This document shows positions 22,439 to 31,026 of a stretch of 42,640 nt of DNA, piece by piece (position 1 is the stretch's first letter; each line of letters opens with the position of its first letter). This DNA is from Selenomonadales bacterium (GTDB lineage Bacteria > Bacillota > Negativicutes > Sporomusales > UBA7701): the NCBI GenBank assembly GCA_029975165.1, contig JARKPR010000097.1, positions 1-42,640 of the forward strand, read 5' to 3'. Both the position numbers and the translations under genes were made by a program. The notes below the pieces were generated by a model. That model saw nothing but the letters and a program-made list of their open reading frames with translations. It was not told the DNA's origin and searched no databases.

Positions 22439-23778
22439 CGGGTGTCGCCTCCCCTGTCGATGATGATGGCGTGCGGCGTGATTTCGGCCACAATGCCGGC
22501 GATGCCGGCGTGGACCCTTGCCCCTAGCGCTCCGTCGGGGATGTCGGCCACGAGCTGACCGCGCTTTACCTGGTCGCCGGCCTTGACGACCGGCACGGCC
22601 GGGCGGCCGGCGTGCTGCTTGAGGAGGAGGACGACGCGGCCGGGGCTGTATTCACCGTCCTGCAGGGGCGCTTCGGGCGGGTACCAAGGCTTGAGGTTCA
22701 GCCGGGCGACGATGCGGGACGAAGGGATGAGGCGGTGCTCGGCCATGGGGTCGGCCTTGCCGAGGACGCCTTCGTAGCGGACTCCTTTGGCGCGGAGCTG
22801 TTCCTTGAGGGCGATGTTGACCCGCCGGGGCGAGATGCCGACCGGGCAGGCGAGCACTTCGCAGACGCCGCATTCGGAGCAGGTGAGGGCGCTTTTGACG
22901 ATGGCCGGGTCGCCGAGGCAGTTGTGGTTGACGGCGCGGATGATGAGGTGGGGCGCGAGCTCGTGGCCGACGATGTGGCGCGGGCAGAGCTCGGTGCAGT
23001 AGCAGCATTGCTCGCAGACGGTGCGGGCGATGCGCAGGATGCCGGCGAGCTGCTGCTGCTTGAAGAGGACGGCGGTGTGGCCGGCGGGCAGGACGATGAG
23101 GCCGCCGGTAGTCTTGGTGACGGGGGCGGCGAGATCGCCGACGGGCCGGCCCATGACGGGGCCGCCTTCGATGTAGACGGCGGGGTCGCATGCGGCGCCG
23201 CCGGCGAGGGCGAGCACTTCGGCGAGGGATGTGCCGACGGGCACGGTGACGGTGACGGGGTTTTTGACGGCGCCGGTGACGGTGAGCGTCCTGGTGGTGA
23301 CGGGCTCGCCGTCCATGGCCTGGGCGACGTTGATGAGCGTCTGGGGGTTGCTGACGACGGCGCCGATGTCGAGCGGGATGCCGCCCGGCGGCACGCGGCG
23401 GCCGGTGGCCAGCCAGACGGTGATGACTTCGTCGCCGGCCGGGTAGATGTCGCGGATGAGGGCTATACGGACATTGGGCGGCAGTCGGGGCGTGAGGGCG
23501 GCGATAGCCGCCTTGTATCTGGCTTTGAGGACGATAATGCCTTCGCGGGCCCCGGTGGCGCGCATGGCGTAGTCGAGGCCGCGGAGGAGTTCGCCGGGGC
23601 GGCGGGCGGCGAGCTGCTGGTCGGTGCGCAGCATGGGCTCGCATTCGGCGCCGTTGACGATGTATATGTCGGCGCGGGCATCGAGCTTAACGTGGGTCGG
23701 GAAGCCGGCCCCGCCGGCGCCCACGACTCCCGCTGCACGGACTTTAGCGCTGATGTCGTTCACCGTGATCACCTGCAA
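22435..23778 (-). CDS. pduS: PduS-like cobalamin reductase (RnfC-like Fe-S flavoprotein)
   Basis: A protein of about 447 residues of the PduS/RnfC type. The N-terminal FMN/NADH-binding motif is AAGVVGAGGAGFPTHVKL with ECEPMLRTDQQL, then a SLBB-like part. Two [4Fe-4S] motifs follow (CEQCCYCTELCP at about 255, CSECGVCEVLACP at about 300), and a barrel-sandwich end (VKAGDQVKRGQLVAD). PduS reduces cob(III)alamin to cob(II)/cob(I)alamin with NADH so that the adenosyltransferase can make the coenzyme. It can also pass electrons to PduT. The start is doubtful: TTG 23778 or GTG 23763, the latter with AGGTGAT before it. It follows eutN by about 15 bases and overlaps pduT. Confidence 0.9.
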   Translation of the reverse strand: MQVITVNDISAKVRAAGVVGAGGAGFPTHVKLDARADIYIVNGAECEPMLRTDQQLAARRPGELLRGLDYAMRATGAREGIIVLKARYKAAIAALTPRLPPNVRIALIRDIYPAGDEVITVWLATGRRVPPGGIPLDIGAVVSNPQTLINVAQAMDGEPVTTRTLTVTGAVKNPVTVTVPVGTSLAEVLALAGGAACDPAVYIEGGPVMGRPVGDLAAPVTKTTGGLIVLPAGHTAVLFKQQQLAGILRIARTVCEQCCYCTELCPRHIVGHELAPHLIIRAVNHNCLGDPAIVKSALTCSECGVCEVLACPVGISPRRVNIALKEQLRAKGVRYEGVLGKADPMAEHRLIPSSRIVARLNLKPWYPPEAPLQDGEYSPGRVVLLLKQHAGRPAVPVVKAGDQVKRGQLVADIPDGALGARVHAGIAGIVAEITPHAIIIDRGGDTR

Positions 23779-23793
23779 GTCATTCGCACGTTT

Positions 23794-24084
23794 TTATTCG
23801 AAGGTTTCCTTGTCAATGATGCCGACGACCATGGCGTCGACGGGGACGTGAGTGTCCTCGAGGCTCTGGCGGGCGGACGAGCCGGCGGTGACCATGACGA
23901 TCTCGGTTTCGCCGGCGCCAATCTTGTCGCCGGCAATGATGGTGTCGCCCCGTTCTTCAAGGGTGACGCCGCCCTTGTCGTCGCAAACGAGCCTGAGCGG
24001 CTGGACGACGAGAAATTTGAGGCCGCGCAACGATTCTTCCTTGCGCGTGGACCAGACGTTGCCGATTACCCTGGCCAGGATCAC
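23794..24084 (-). CDS. eutN: EutN-type BMC-P vertex protein
   Basis: A 96-residue pentameric shell protein of the EutN/CcmL family, which closes the corners of the microcompartment. The signatures MILARVIGNVWSTRKEESLRG, LVVQPL, GDTIIAGDKIGAGETEIVMVTAGSSAR and MVVGIIDK are visible. Length is normal. GTG start at 24084, overlapping the previous gene's stop by 4 bases. One BMC-P gene is present in the locus, enough for capping. Confidence 0.95.
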   Translation of the reverse strand: MILARVIGNVWSTRKEESLRGLKFLVVQPLRLVCDDKGGVTLEERGDTIIAGDKIGAGETEIVMVTAGSSARQSLEDTHVPVDAMVVGIIDKETFE

Positions 24085-24860
24085 AGGAACCTCACCCCTT
24101 CCCTATAGACTTCGATTTTCTGCTTTCTGAGGATGTCCAGGGCGGACGGGGTGAGCACCGTCGACCCGGCGAGGAGGAGCACGGCGTGTTTGGGCAGGAG
24201 GATGGCGTCCTTTTCAGCCAGCAGCTTGCTGTCGAAGGGGACGGTGGAGCGCAGGCCGGGCGCCTTGGGCGCCGCGTCCCCCACCCTTTCGCCGGCCGTC
24301 CACGGCATTTCGGGTGTCGGGGCCGGCGGGGCGATAGGCGCAGGCGAGGCGGCGGGCGTCTCGTCGCCGACGGCGACGCCGTATGCCGCGACCTGGCGGG
24401 CGTAGCCGGCAAGCAGCGTTTGGTAGGCGGCCGGGGTTTGCGCGGTGAAGCCGTAGTCGACGCGGCCGATTGTGACGGGGATGCCGCGGAGGATGGCCTG
24501 GCCGACGAGCTCGGATATTTTGTCGGGACAGATGCCGGTTGCTATAGCCGCGAGCTGGCGGCCGGAGCAGCAGGGGACGAAGATGCGTTCCCAGGCCGCG
24601 GCCGCGGCTTTGTCGAGCGCGACTTGGGGCAGGATGGCGTCGGGCACGCCGAGTGGCCCGGCGACGCACAGGTGGAGCGCGTACTCCCGGCCGTGGCGGC
24701 GCTGGAGGCTTTCAACCGCCTGCAGCCCTTCCCGGTTCTCGATGACGATGAGGGCGTTTTTCCCGCCGGCGGCCGACTGTCCGGCGGCGGCCAGCAGGGG
24801 CTGGAACTGGGGGTCGGCCAGCACGCGGATGATTATCTCCCTGAGCAGGGCTTCGTTCAC
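24081..24860 (-). CDS. eut-associated protein of unknown function with C-terminal LTPSA module
   Basis: A 259-residue protein. It matches in general form a family found only in ethanolamine operons of Gram-positive-type bacteria (TIGR02536, to my memory). An N-terminal part (about 1-150) reads ALIVIENREGLQAVESLQ, FVPCCSGRQLAAIATGI and GIPVTIGRVDYGF, with a fold like a flavoprotein or cofactor-binding protein. A Pro/Ala-rich linker (165-190) follows, then a C-terminal module AGSTVLTPSALDILRKQ that it shares with EutQ and EutT. GTG start at 24860, just past the stop of the EutT-PduL gene. No function is known; a role in microcompartment loading or cofactor handling is conceivable. Confidence 0.75.
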   Translation of the reverse strand: MNEALLREIIIRVLADPQFQPLLAAAGQSAAGGKNALIVIENREGLQAVESLQRRHGREYALHLCVAGPLGVPDAILPQVALDKAAAAAWERIFVPCCSGRQLAAIATGICPDKISELVGQAILRGIPVTIGRVDYGFTAQTPAAYQTLLAGYARQVAAYGVAVGDETPAASPAPIAPPAPTPEMPWTAGERVGDAAPKAPGLRSTVPFDSKLLAEKDAILLPKHAVLLLAGSTVLTPSALDILRKQKIEVYREGVRFL

Positions 24861-24864
24861 AAGG

Positions 24865-26169
24865 TCACACCCCCACGATGATGGCTTGCGTATCGCCGCT
24901 CGCTAGGGCGGCGTTGGCCTCGTCGGTGTCGAGATGGAGCTCGCCCCGGAAGGCGGGGTTTACGCGGACGAGGACGTCGGCGAAGACGGTCGGGCGGTCG
25001 CCGTCAATGCGGACCTTGACCCGCTGGCCGTCGGTGAGCTGCCAGGCGGCGGCCTGGTCGGGGTGGAGATGGATGTGCCTGGCGGCGACGATGGCGCCGC
25101 GGGCGAGGTCGACGGCGCCGGCCGGGCCCACGAGACGGAGCGGCGGCGTGCCTTCAAGCTGGCCGGAGTCGCGGACGATGGGCTTGACGCCGAGGCGGAA
25201 GCAGTCGGTGGCGCTGATCTCGACCTGGGAGGCGCCGCGCACCGGCCCAAGGATACGGACACTGTCGATGCCGCCCTTGGGACCTTCGAGACGGACGGTC
25301 TCCCGGGCGGCGAACTGGCCGGGCTGGGAGAGGTCTTTCTGTTTTTCCAGGGTGTAGCCGGCGCCGAACAGGTGCTCGAGGTCGGCCTGGGAGAGGTGGA
25401 CGTGGCGGCCGGAGACGCCGACCGGCAGACGTTTCTCGTTTTTTCCCCGCTGCCCGGCCTTCTGCCGGCAGACGAGCACGTACAACAGGCTGGAGAGGCG
25501 GTTGAGGGCCAGGAGGATGTCGGGGCGGGGCGGCTCGCCGTCGTCGCCGAAGGCGCGGTTGGCGTAAAGCTCGACTTCGCGGGCCTTGGCGCGGAGACCG
25601 TTGAGCAGGGCGACGGGCAGGCCGTCGCGGTAGCTCATGGCGGTGTGGCCGCTGCCGAAGTGGCGTTCGGGATGGTGGGAGATGCCGCGGACTTCGTCGG
25701 CCGACCAGCCGCAGAGCGTGCCGAAGGCGAAGGGCCGGTCGCGCACTTCGGCGGCCATGAGCCGCTGGGCGAATTGGGCGACTTCCTCAAGCTCGGCGGC
25801 GAGCACGGCCTCACCGGCGGCGGCGAGCGTGGCCTGGGCCGCGACGAGCTGGCAGTCGAACAGGTCCAGCTGCCCGCGCCAGGCGATGACGGGATGGGTC
25901 TTGGCCACGAGGCGGGCGCCGCGCAGGTGGGTCATGTGCTCGGGTTTGGCGCCGGGTGCGGCGGATGAAGCCTTGGGCGTGGGCGCGGCGGTGGCCAGGA
26001 TTTGATTGTTGAGGTCGACGACGCCTTCGCCGGCGACGGCGAGCTCGATGCCGTGGGCGCGCAGAAAGTCGCGGGCCGAGGGCGTGAGCACGCTGCCGCG
26101 GGGCACGGTTATCCGCCCGCATTTGTCCTTGTGCCAGCGGGCGCGGAGTTCGATTTCAGTCAATATCAC
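24865..26169 (-). CDS. eutT-pduL: EutT cobalamin adenosyltransferase fused to PduL phosphotransacylase
   Basis: A 434-residue fusion. Residues 1-45 are the LTPSA module (ITVPRGSVLTPSARDFLRAHG). About 75-240 form the EutT adenosyltransferase (HMTHLRGARLVAKTHPVIAWRG, LNRLSSLLYVLVCR). Residues 247-434 form PduL, with zinc histidines in PVGVSGRHVHLS and AARHIHLHPDQAAAW. EutT makes adenosylcobalamin for EutBC; PduL converts acetyl-CoA and phosphate to acetyl-phosphate. The HX11CCX2C iron/zinc motif of Salmonella EutT is missing here, as in the second EutT class. A GTG start at 26169 after AAAGGGGG. It stands where eutT and pduL would usually be separate genes. Confidence 0.9.
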   Translation of the reverse strand: MILTEIELRARWHKDKCGRITVPRGSVLTPSARDFLRAHGIELAVAGEGVVDLNNQILATAAPTPKASSAAPGAKPEHMTHLRGARLVAKTHPVIAWRGQLDLFDCQLVAAQATLAAAGEAVLAAELEEVAQFAQRLMAAEVRDRPFAFGTLCGWSADEVRGISHHPERHFGSGHTAMSYRDGLPVALLNGLRAKAREVELYANRAFGDDGEPPRPDILLALNRLSSLLYVLVCRQKAGQRGKNEKRLPVGVSGRHVHLSQADLEHLFGAGYTLEKQKDLSQPGQFAARETVRLEGPKGGIDSVRILGPVRGASQVEISATDCFRLGVKPIVRDSGQLEGTPPLRLVGPAGAVDLARGAIVAARHIHLHPDQAAAWQLTDGQRVKVRIDGDRPTVFADVLVRVNPAFRGELHLDTDEANAALASGDTQAIIVGV

Positions 26170-26214
26170 AGGCTTCCCCCTTTCCAGGACGTTCAGCCTG
26201 CAGGCCGGGGGCGC

Positions 26215-26523
26215 TTATTTCTCGCCGTACGCCTTGTTATCGCCTACAGGCAGGATGTATTCGACGTCGCCGTTCGGGCGGGGAATGACGTGGATACTGA
26301 CCAGTTCGCCCACCCGCTGGGCGGCGGCCGAGCCGGCGTCGACGGCGGCCTTGACGGCGCCGACGTCGCCGCGGACCATTACGGATACGTAGCCGCCGGA
26401 GACGTGCTCCTTGCCGCAGAGCGTGACGTTGGCCGCCTTGAGCATCTGGTCGGCCGCCTCGATCGACGGGATGAGGCCTTTGGTTTCGATCATGCCGAGG
26501 GCGATTACACTGCGTTCTGCCAT
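26215..26523 (-). CDS. eutM: BMC-H shell protein (EutM/PduA type)
   Basis: A 102-residue hexameric shell protein with one BMC domain ([64 protein letters not shown]). It forms the facets of the compartment. A second BMC-H gene lies at 32454-32789, with about 60 percent similar residues by eye. ATG 26523 follows AAGGAGG. It lies between eutE and the EutT-PduL gene. Confidence 0.92.
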   Translation of the reverse strand: MAERSVIALGMIETKGLIPSIEAADQMLKAANVTLCGKEHVSGGYVSVMVRGDVGAVKAAVDAGSAAAQRVGELVSIHVIPRPNGDVEYILPVGDNKAYGEK

Positions 26524-26543
26524 TTTTTCGTTCCTCCTTAAAA

Positions 26544-28034
26544 CTAGGGTTTAAGTGTTTTCATGACTTGGGCGACGATGGCGTCGACCAGCTTGGGATC
26601 GAAGACCGGGGCGCCGGCCGGCGCTGCGGGAGTCGCCGGGGCGCTCTGCGCGGCGGCTTGCGGCTGGATGGCGGGGCCGGCGGGGATGCCGGTGTGCCAG
26701 GCCACCCGCTTGGTGTTGATGAGGTGGAGGGGGGTGACGTTTTCGGAGACGCTCGACCCGCCCCAGGTGCCGCAGCCAAGGGTGAAGGACGGGGCCAGGC
26801 CGGTGGTCGCGCCCACGCCGCCGAGGGCGGCCGGGGTGTTGATGAGGATGCGGAAGATGGGTTTCTTGAGGGCGAATTCTTCGATGACGGCCTGATTGTT
26901 GCTGTGGATGGCGAGGCTGTGGCCGATGCCGCCGAGCTCGAGGAGCTGGATGCAGCGCTCGCAGCCTTCGTGCCAGTCCTTCACTTTGTAGAACGCCAGG
27001 ACGGTGGAGAGTTTTTCGTAAGAGAGCGGCCACTGCGCGCCGACGCCGGCCAGCGGAGCGACGAGGCAGCGGGCGTGGTCGGGGACGTTGATGCCGGCGA
27101 GCTTGGCGATGAACTGCGGGGGCTTGCCGACGACCTTGGGGTTGACGGCGCGGTTGGGGAGCATGACGACGGCCGATACTTTGGCGACTTCGTCAAGGTC
27201 GAGGAAATGGGCTCCCTGGCGGCGCAGCTGGGCGCAGAGCTCGTCGGCAATGCATTCCTCGGCGACGACGGCTTGCTCGGAAGCGCAGATGGTGCCGTTG
27301 TCGAAGGTTTTGCCCATGACGATGAATTCCGCCGCTTTGGCGAGGTCGGCCGTGCGTTCGACGAAGGCCGGGACGTTGCCGGGGCCGACGCCGAGGGCGG
27401 GCTTGCCGCTGCTGTAGGCGGCCCGCACGAGGGCACTGCCGCCGGTGGCGAGGATGATGGCAGTGATGGGGTTTTTCATGAGCTCCTGGGTGGCGTCGAG
27501 CGATACTGTGCTGAGGCAGGCGACGGCGCCTTCGGGCGCCCCGGCGGCGACGGCCGCGTTGTGCATGAGCCGCGCGGCCTCGCCGGTACAGCGCACCGCC
27601 GAGGGATGGGGCGAAAAGACGATGGCGTTGCGGGCCTTGAGGGCGATCATGGCTTTGTAGATTACGGTGGAGGTGGGGTTGGTGGTGGGCACGATGCCGG
27701 CGATGACGCCGACCGGCTCGGCGATTTCCCACGTCTTGGCGGCTTCGTCCTTGCGGACGATGCCGACCGTCTTCATGTCGCGGATGAACGCGTGGACGTG
27801 GCGGGCGGCGAAGAAGTTCTTGAAGCATTTGTCTTCGTAGCGGCCCATGCCGGTCTCTTCGACGGCCATGGCGGCCAGGCGGCAGGCTTCGGCCTCGCCG
27901 GCGGCGCGCAAGGCGTCGCAGATGGCGTCCACCTGGGCCTGGGTGAAGTTCTTGAGCTCGTCCTGGGCCTTTTTGGCCTGGCGGAGCAGGTTGCGCGCTT
28001 CCTGGACGGAAGCCAGGTCACGGTCGAGTTCCAT
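26544..28034 (-). CDS. eutE: EutE, CoA-acylating acetaldehyde dehydrogenase
   Basis: A 496-residue EutE that oxidises acetaldehyde with NAD and CoA to acetyl-CoA inside the compartment. Seen: [28 protein letters not shown], catalytic Cys in [12 protein letters not shown], and [19 protein letters not shown]. The C-terminus after residue 450 is a Pro/Ala-rich linker with a helix [16 protein letters not shown], which looks like an encapsulation peptide. In many EutE proteins this peptide is N-terminal. Here the N-terminal segment also has a helix ([21 protein letters not shown]), normal for the family. ATG 28034 follows GGAGG. Confidence 0.94.
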   Translation of the reverse strand: MELDRDLASVQEARNLLRQAKKAQDELKNFTQAQVDAICDALRAAGEAEACRLAAMAVEETGMGRYEDKCFKNFFAARHVHAFIRDMKTVGIVRKDEAAKTWEIAEPVGVIAGIVPTTNPTSTVIYKAMIALKARNAIVFSPHPSAVRCTGEAARLMHNAAVAAGAPEGAVACLSTVSLDATQELMKNPITAIILATGGSALVRAAYSSGKPALGVGPGNVPAFVERTADLAKAAEFIVMGKTFDNGTICASEQAVVAEECIADELCAQLRRQGAHFLDLDEVAKVSAVVMLPNRAVNPKVVGKPPQFIAKLAGINVPDHARCLVAPLAGVGAQWPLSYEKLSTVLAFYKVKDWHEGCERCIQLLELGGIGHSLAIHSNNQAVIEEFALKKPIFRILINTPAALGGVGATTGLAPSFTLGCGTWGGSSVSENVTPLHLINTKRVAWHTGIPAGPAIQPQAAAQSAPATPAAPAGAPVFDPKLVDAIVAQVMKTLKP

Positions 28035-28046
28035 GGGTACCGCCTC

Positions 28047-28694
28047 CTAGTACTTGAGCGCGCTGTTGACGACGTCGACGACGGCGCGCTGGAAGGCTTC
28101 GCAGGCGGCCCGGCAGGCGCTCTGGGTCCCGGTGAGCAGGGCGCCGCCGAAGTTGGTCTCGGTCGGAGGGCCGTAGAAGACCTGCAGGCTGACCTCGGCC
28201 GCCTTGAGGGCGGCGTCGATGCCGTACATCGCCTCGAGCGGCGGGGCGATGAGGTAGGCCAGCGGGTCGCCGGCGGGGATGCCGGCGATTTTGGAGAGAT
28301 AGGTGCCGGTGCGGGAGATGGTGTGGGGGAACCAGGCCGTCTGCCCGCCGTCGCAGGTGTAGAAGAAGGCTTCGTTCTCCAGGTGGTCGACGCAGGCGTC
28401 GACGCCGGCCCGCACCTCGGCCGGCGTGGGGCCGGCGAGGATGCCGAGGATCTCGCCCGAGCGCGGCCCCGAGGCGTGGGCGGAGCCGGCATAGAAGCTT
28501 TTGGCGTAGGCGACCTCGACTTCGGCCTTTTTGGTGGCCTCGTCCAGAGCGGCGTAAGTGGCGTCGTCGATGGTGCAGGTTATCATGCCGATGGACCGTT
28601 GGTGGGGCTGAAGGCCCAGTTTGGCGGACAGGTCGGCGGCCACGTTGGGGATGAGCCTCACCGCCAGGACCTGCGGTTTGATCGGTTCGATCAC
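28047..28694 (-). CDS. eutL: EutL, trimeric shell protein
   Basis: A 215-residue EutL with two circularly permuted BMC domains; it makes large gated pores that bind ethanolamine. Visible: KPQVLAVRLIPNVAADLSAKL, GMITCTIDDATYAALDEATKKAEVEVAYAKSFYAGS (two joined stretches), GILAGPTPAEVRAGV and FGGALLTGTQSACRAACEAF. The length fits. GTG start at 28694 after AAAGGAGGG. It lies between eutC and eutE as in other eut operons. Confidence 0.94.
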   Translation of the reverse strand: MIEPIKPQVLAVRLIPNVAADLSAKLGLQPHQRSIGMITCTIDDATYAALDEATKKAEVEVAYAKSFYAGSAHASGPRSGEILGILAGPTPAEVRAGVDACVDHLENEAFFYTCDGGQTAWFPHTISRTGTYLSKIAGIPAGDPLAYLIAPPLEAMYGIDAALKAAEVSLQVFYGPPTETNFGGALLTGTQSACRAACEAFQRAVVDVVNSALKY

Positions 28695-28733
28695 GTCGTT
28701 TCCCTCCTTTTTGCGGCCGGAATTATCGCCGGG

Positions 28734-29603
28734 TCATATGTTGACTCCCGACGCTTTGGCGTCGAGGATTTTCTTCAGGATGGTCGCCAGGTGGGCGCCG
28801 GCTTCGGCCGCCGGCATGCCGCCCTTGTGGATGTTGCTGACGACGGTGCGCTCGCTTTCGACCATGCCGATGCGCGGGTTGTAGCCCATGTAGGCGCTCA
28901 TGCTCTCGGCGGTGCCCAGGCCGGGGCGCTCGCCAATGAGGATGATGGCCGCCTCGGGCTTGAGTTCTTCGCCGATTACGTCCATGACGGCGACGCGGGC
29001 GTGCCGGACGAAGACGGTGGTGCCGGTCTGGATGCCCATGCTCTCCAGGCCCTGGAGCATGGCCGGCAGGAGGTTGGCGATGTTGGCCTCGACGGCTTTG
29101 CTGGACAGGCCGTCGGCGACGATGACCTGGACGGCGGCGCCTTTGCGGCACCTCTCACGGATGGCCGCCAACCCCTCGGCGTCGAGCTTGCGCCCGAGGT
29201 CGGGACGGGTGAGGTATTCGTCCTTGTCGGCGCACATCGTCTTGACGGCGACCATGTCGTATTTGGCGGGTAGTTCTTCGGGGACTTCGCCGAGCACCGA
29301 GTCCTGGGCGACGGCGTGGTCGGCCCGGAATCGCAGCCAAGTGTCGGTGAGCGGCCGGGAGCCGCACCGCCAGACGCCGATGCGGGCCGGGGTGGCGAGC
29401 TTCATTTCTTCGTACAGCGGCCGGTTGACGGGGCTGGGCACCTGCAAGTAGCGCTGCAGGTCAATCTTAGCGAGGTCGTCGGCGTCGGCGGCGGGCGGGG
29501 CTTCCGCCGCTACGGCCGGGGCGGGGCCGGGGCGGGAATTGCCGGCGGCCATCTCGGCCAGGACTTGTTCGACGATGATACGGATGTTGTCTTCCAGTGC
29601 CAT
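28734..29603 (-). CDS. eutC: EutC, ethanolamine ammonia-lyase small subunit
   Basis: A 289-residue small subunit of the adenosylcobalamin-dependent lyase that splits ethanolamine to acetaldehyde and ammonia. Seen: TPARIGVWRCGSRPLTDTWLRFRADHAVAQD (two joined stretches), VKTMCADKDEYLTRPDLGRK, IVADGLSSKAVEANIANLLP, and ERPGLGTAESMSAYMGY. The N-terminal 50 residues, with an amphipathic start (DNIRIIVEQVLAEM) and a Pro/Ala linker, match the encapsulation peptide type. ATG 29603 follows GGGGAGAAGG; 12 bases after eutB. Confidence 0.95.
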   Translation of the reverse strand: MALEDNIRIIVEQVLAEMAAGNSRPGPAPAVAAEAPPAADADDLAKIDLQRYLQVPSPVNRPLYEEMKLATPARIGVWRCGSRPLTDTWLRFRADHAVAQDSVLGEVPEELPAKYDMVAVKTMCADKDEYLTRPDLGRKLDAEGLAAIRERCRKGAAVQVIVADGLSSKAVEANIANLLPAMLQGLESMGIQTGTTVFVRHARVAVMDVIGEELKPEAAIILIGERPGLGTAESMSAYMGYNPRIGMVESERTVVSNIHKGGMPAAEAGAHLATILKKILDAKASGVNI

Positions 29604-29614
29604 GGCCTTCTCCC

Positions 29615-30979
29615 CTATCGCGTGAAAATGGTGGCGTCGCCGGCGCGGGCCGTCAGCCGGCCATTTTCGTAGATGCCCATTTTTTCCAGCCAGGCTTCGA
29701 AGGCGGGCAGCGGCCGCAGCCCGAAGATTTCGCGCAAGGTCGGAATATCGTGGAAGCTAGTGCATTGGTAGTTGAGCATGACGTCGTCGCCCATGGGAAT
29801 GCCCATGAAGTAGGTGCAACCGGCCGCGGTGAGCAGCGTCGCCAGGTTTTCGATGTCGTTCTGGTCGGCTTTCATGTGGTTGGTGTAACAGGCGTCGACG
29901 CCCATCGGCAGGCCGGTGAGCTTGCCCATGAAGTGGTCTTCGAGGCCGGCGCGCGTGACCTGCCTGGTGTCGTAGAGGTATTCGGGGCCGATGAAGCCGA
30001 CGACCGTGTTGACGAGGAAGGGCCGGTAGTGGCGGGCCAGGCCGTAGCAGCGCGCCTCGAGCGTGACCTGGTCGGCGCCGTGGTGAGCCTCGGCCGACAG
30101 CTCGGAGCCCTGGCCGGTTTCGAAGTACATGACGTTGGGGCCGGTGGCGCGGCCTTCCTTGAGAGCGGCGTCGTTGGCCTCGCCGAGGATGGACGCGCTG
30201 ATGCCGAACGCCTTGTTGCCGGCCTCGGTGCCGGCGATCGACTGGAAGAAGAGGTGGATGGGGGCGCCTTTCTGCAGCGCCTTGAGCTGGGTGGTGATGT
30301 GGGCGAGCACGCAGACCTGCGTGGGTATCTGCCATTCTTCGACGAAGCCGCAGAGGTTCTCGAGGCTGCGGATGACGGCCGGCAGGGTGTCGTCGACGGG
30401 GTTGAGGCCGATGACGGCGTCGCCGACGCCGTAGGAGAGGCCTTCGCGCGTGCTGGCGAGGATGCCGTCGACGCCGTCGGACGGGTGGTTGGGCTGGAGC
30501 CTGGCCGCCAGCCGGCCGGGAAGGCCGATGGCGGTGTTGCAATGGGCGATGTTCTTGATCTTGGAGGCGCCGAGCACGAGGTCGAGGTTGCTCATGAGCT
30601 TGGCGGCGGCGGCGATCATTTCGGCGGTGAGGCCGCGGCTGAGGCGCTGCAGCTCGTCGTTGCCGGTGGTCGTGGCGAGGATGTATTCGCGGAGTTCGGC
30701 GACCGACCAGTTCTTGACCGCGCGGTAGATGGCCTCGTTGACGTCGCCGTCGATAATGCGGGTGACTTCGTCTTCTTCGGGCGGCACGACGGGGTTGTTG
30801 CGCAGGTCTTCGAGGGTGAGCTGCGACAGCACCCGTTTGGCGGCGATGCGCTCGGCGGCGTTCGCGGCGGCGATGCCGGCCAGCACGTCGCCGGATTTTA
30901 TTTCGTTGGCTTTAGCGAGGATCTCTTTGACGTCTTTGAAGGTGAAGGTGGTGCCAAAGAGCCGCGTCTTCAGGTTCAC
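29615..30979 (-). CDS. eutB: EutB, ethanolamine ammonia-lyase large subunit
   Basis: A 454-residue catalytic subunit. It aligns from its first residues with E. coli EutB (NLKTRLFGTTFTFKDVKEIL). Further signatures: SGDVLAGIAAANAAERIAAK, IGLPGRLAARLQPNHPSDG, GLSYGVGDAVIGLNPVDD, YFETGQGSELSAEAHHGADQ, ARHYRPFLVNTVVGFIGPEYL and GIPMGDDVMLNYQCTSFHD. Together with EutC it acts in the compartment lumen. Start: GTG 30979, matching the length of known EutB, with AAGGG 11 bases before; GTG 30988 is possible. The reading frame stays open far upstream, antisense to nothing real, overlapping eutA in another frame. Confidence 0.95.
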   Translation of the reverse strand: MNLKTRLFGTTFTFKDVKEILAKANEIKSGDVLAGIAAANAAERIAAKRVLSQLTLEDLRNNPVVPPEEDEVTRIIDGDVNEAIYRAVKNWSVAELREYILATTTGNDELQRLSRGLTAEMIAAAAKLMSNLDLVLGASKIKNIAHCNTAIGLPGRLAARLQPNHPSDGVDGILASTREGLSYGVGDAVIGLNPVDDTLPAVIRSLENLCGFVEEWQIPTQVCVLAHITTQLKALQKGAPIHLFFQSIAGTEAGNKAFGISASILGEANDAALKEGRATGPNVMYFETGQGSELSAEAHHGADQVTLEARCYGLARHYRPFLVNTVVGFIGPEYLYDTRQVTRAGLEDHFMGKLTGLPMGVDACYTNHMKADQNDIENLATLLTAAGCTYFMGIPMGDDVMLNYQCTSFHDIPTLREIFGLRPLPAFEAWLEKMGIYENGRLTARAGDATIFTR

Positions 30980-31026
30980 GCGTTTCACAACCCTTCGCTC
31001 TGCCCCGCCGGGCGGCGCGCGCACGG

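Noticed and set aside
26568-29273. A 901-codon open frame on the plus strand
   Set aside because: It lies antisense to eutE, eutL and eutC, which have clear family motifs. Its amino-acid use (runs of Gly, Asp, Val, Ala, Arg) is that of a reverse reading of GC-rich codons. Several other long plus-strand frames (for example 22612-24108, 29597-31330, 34229-36568) were left out for the same reason.
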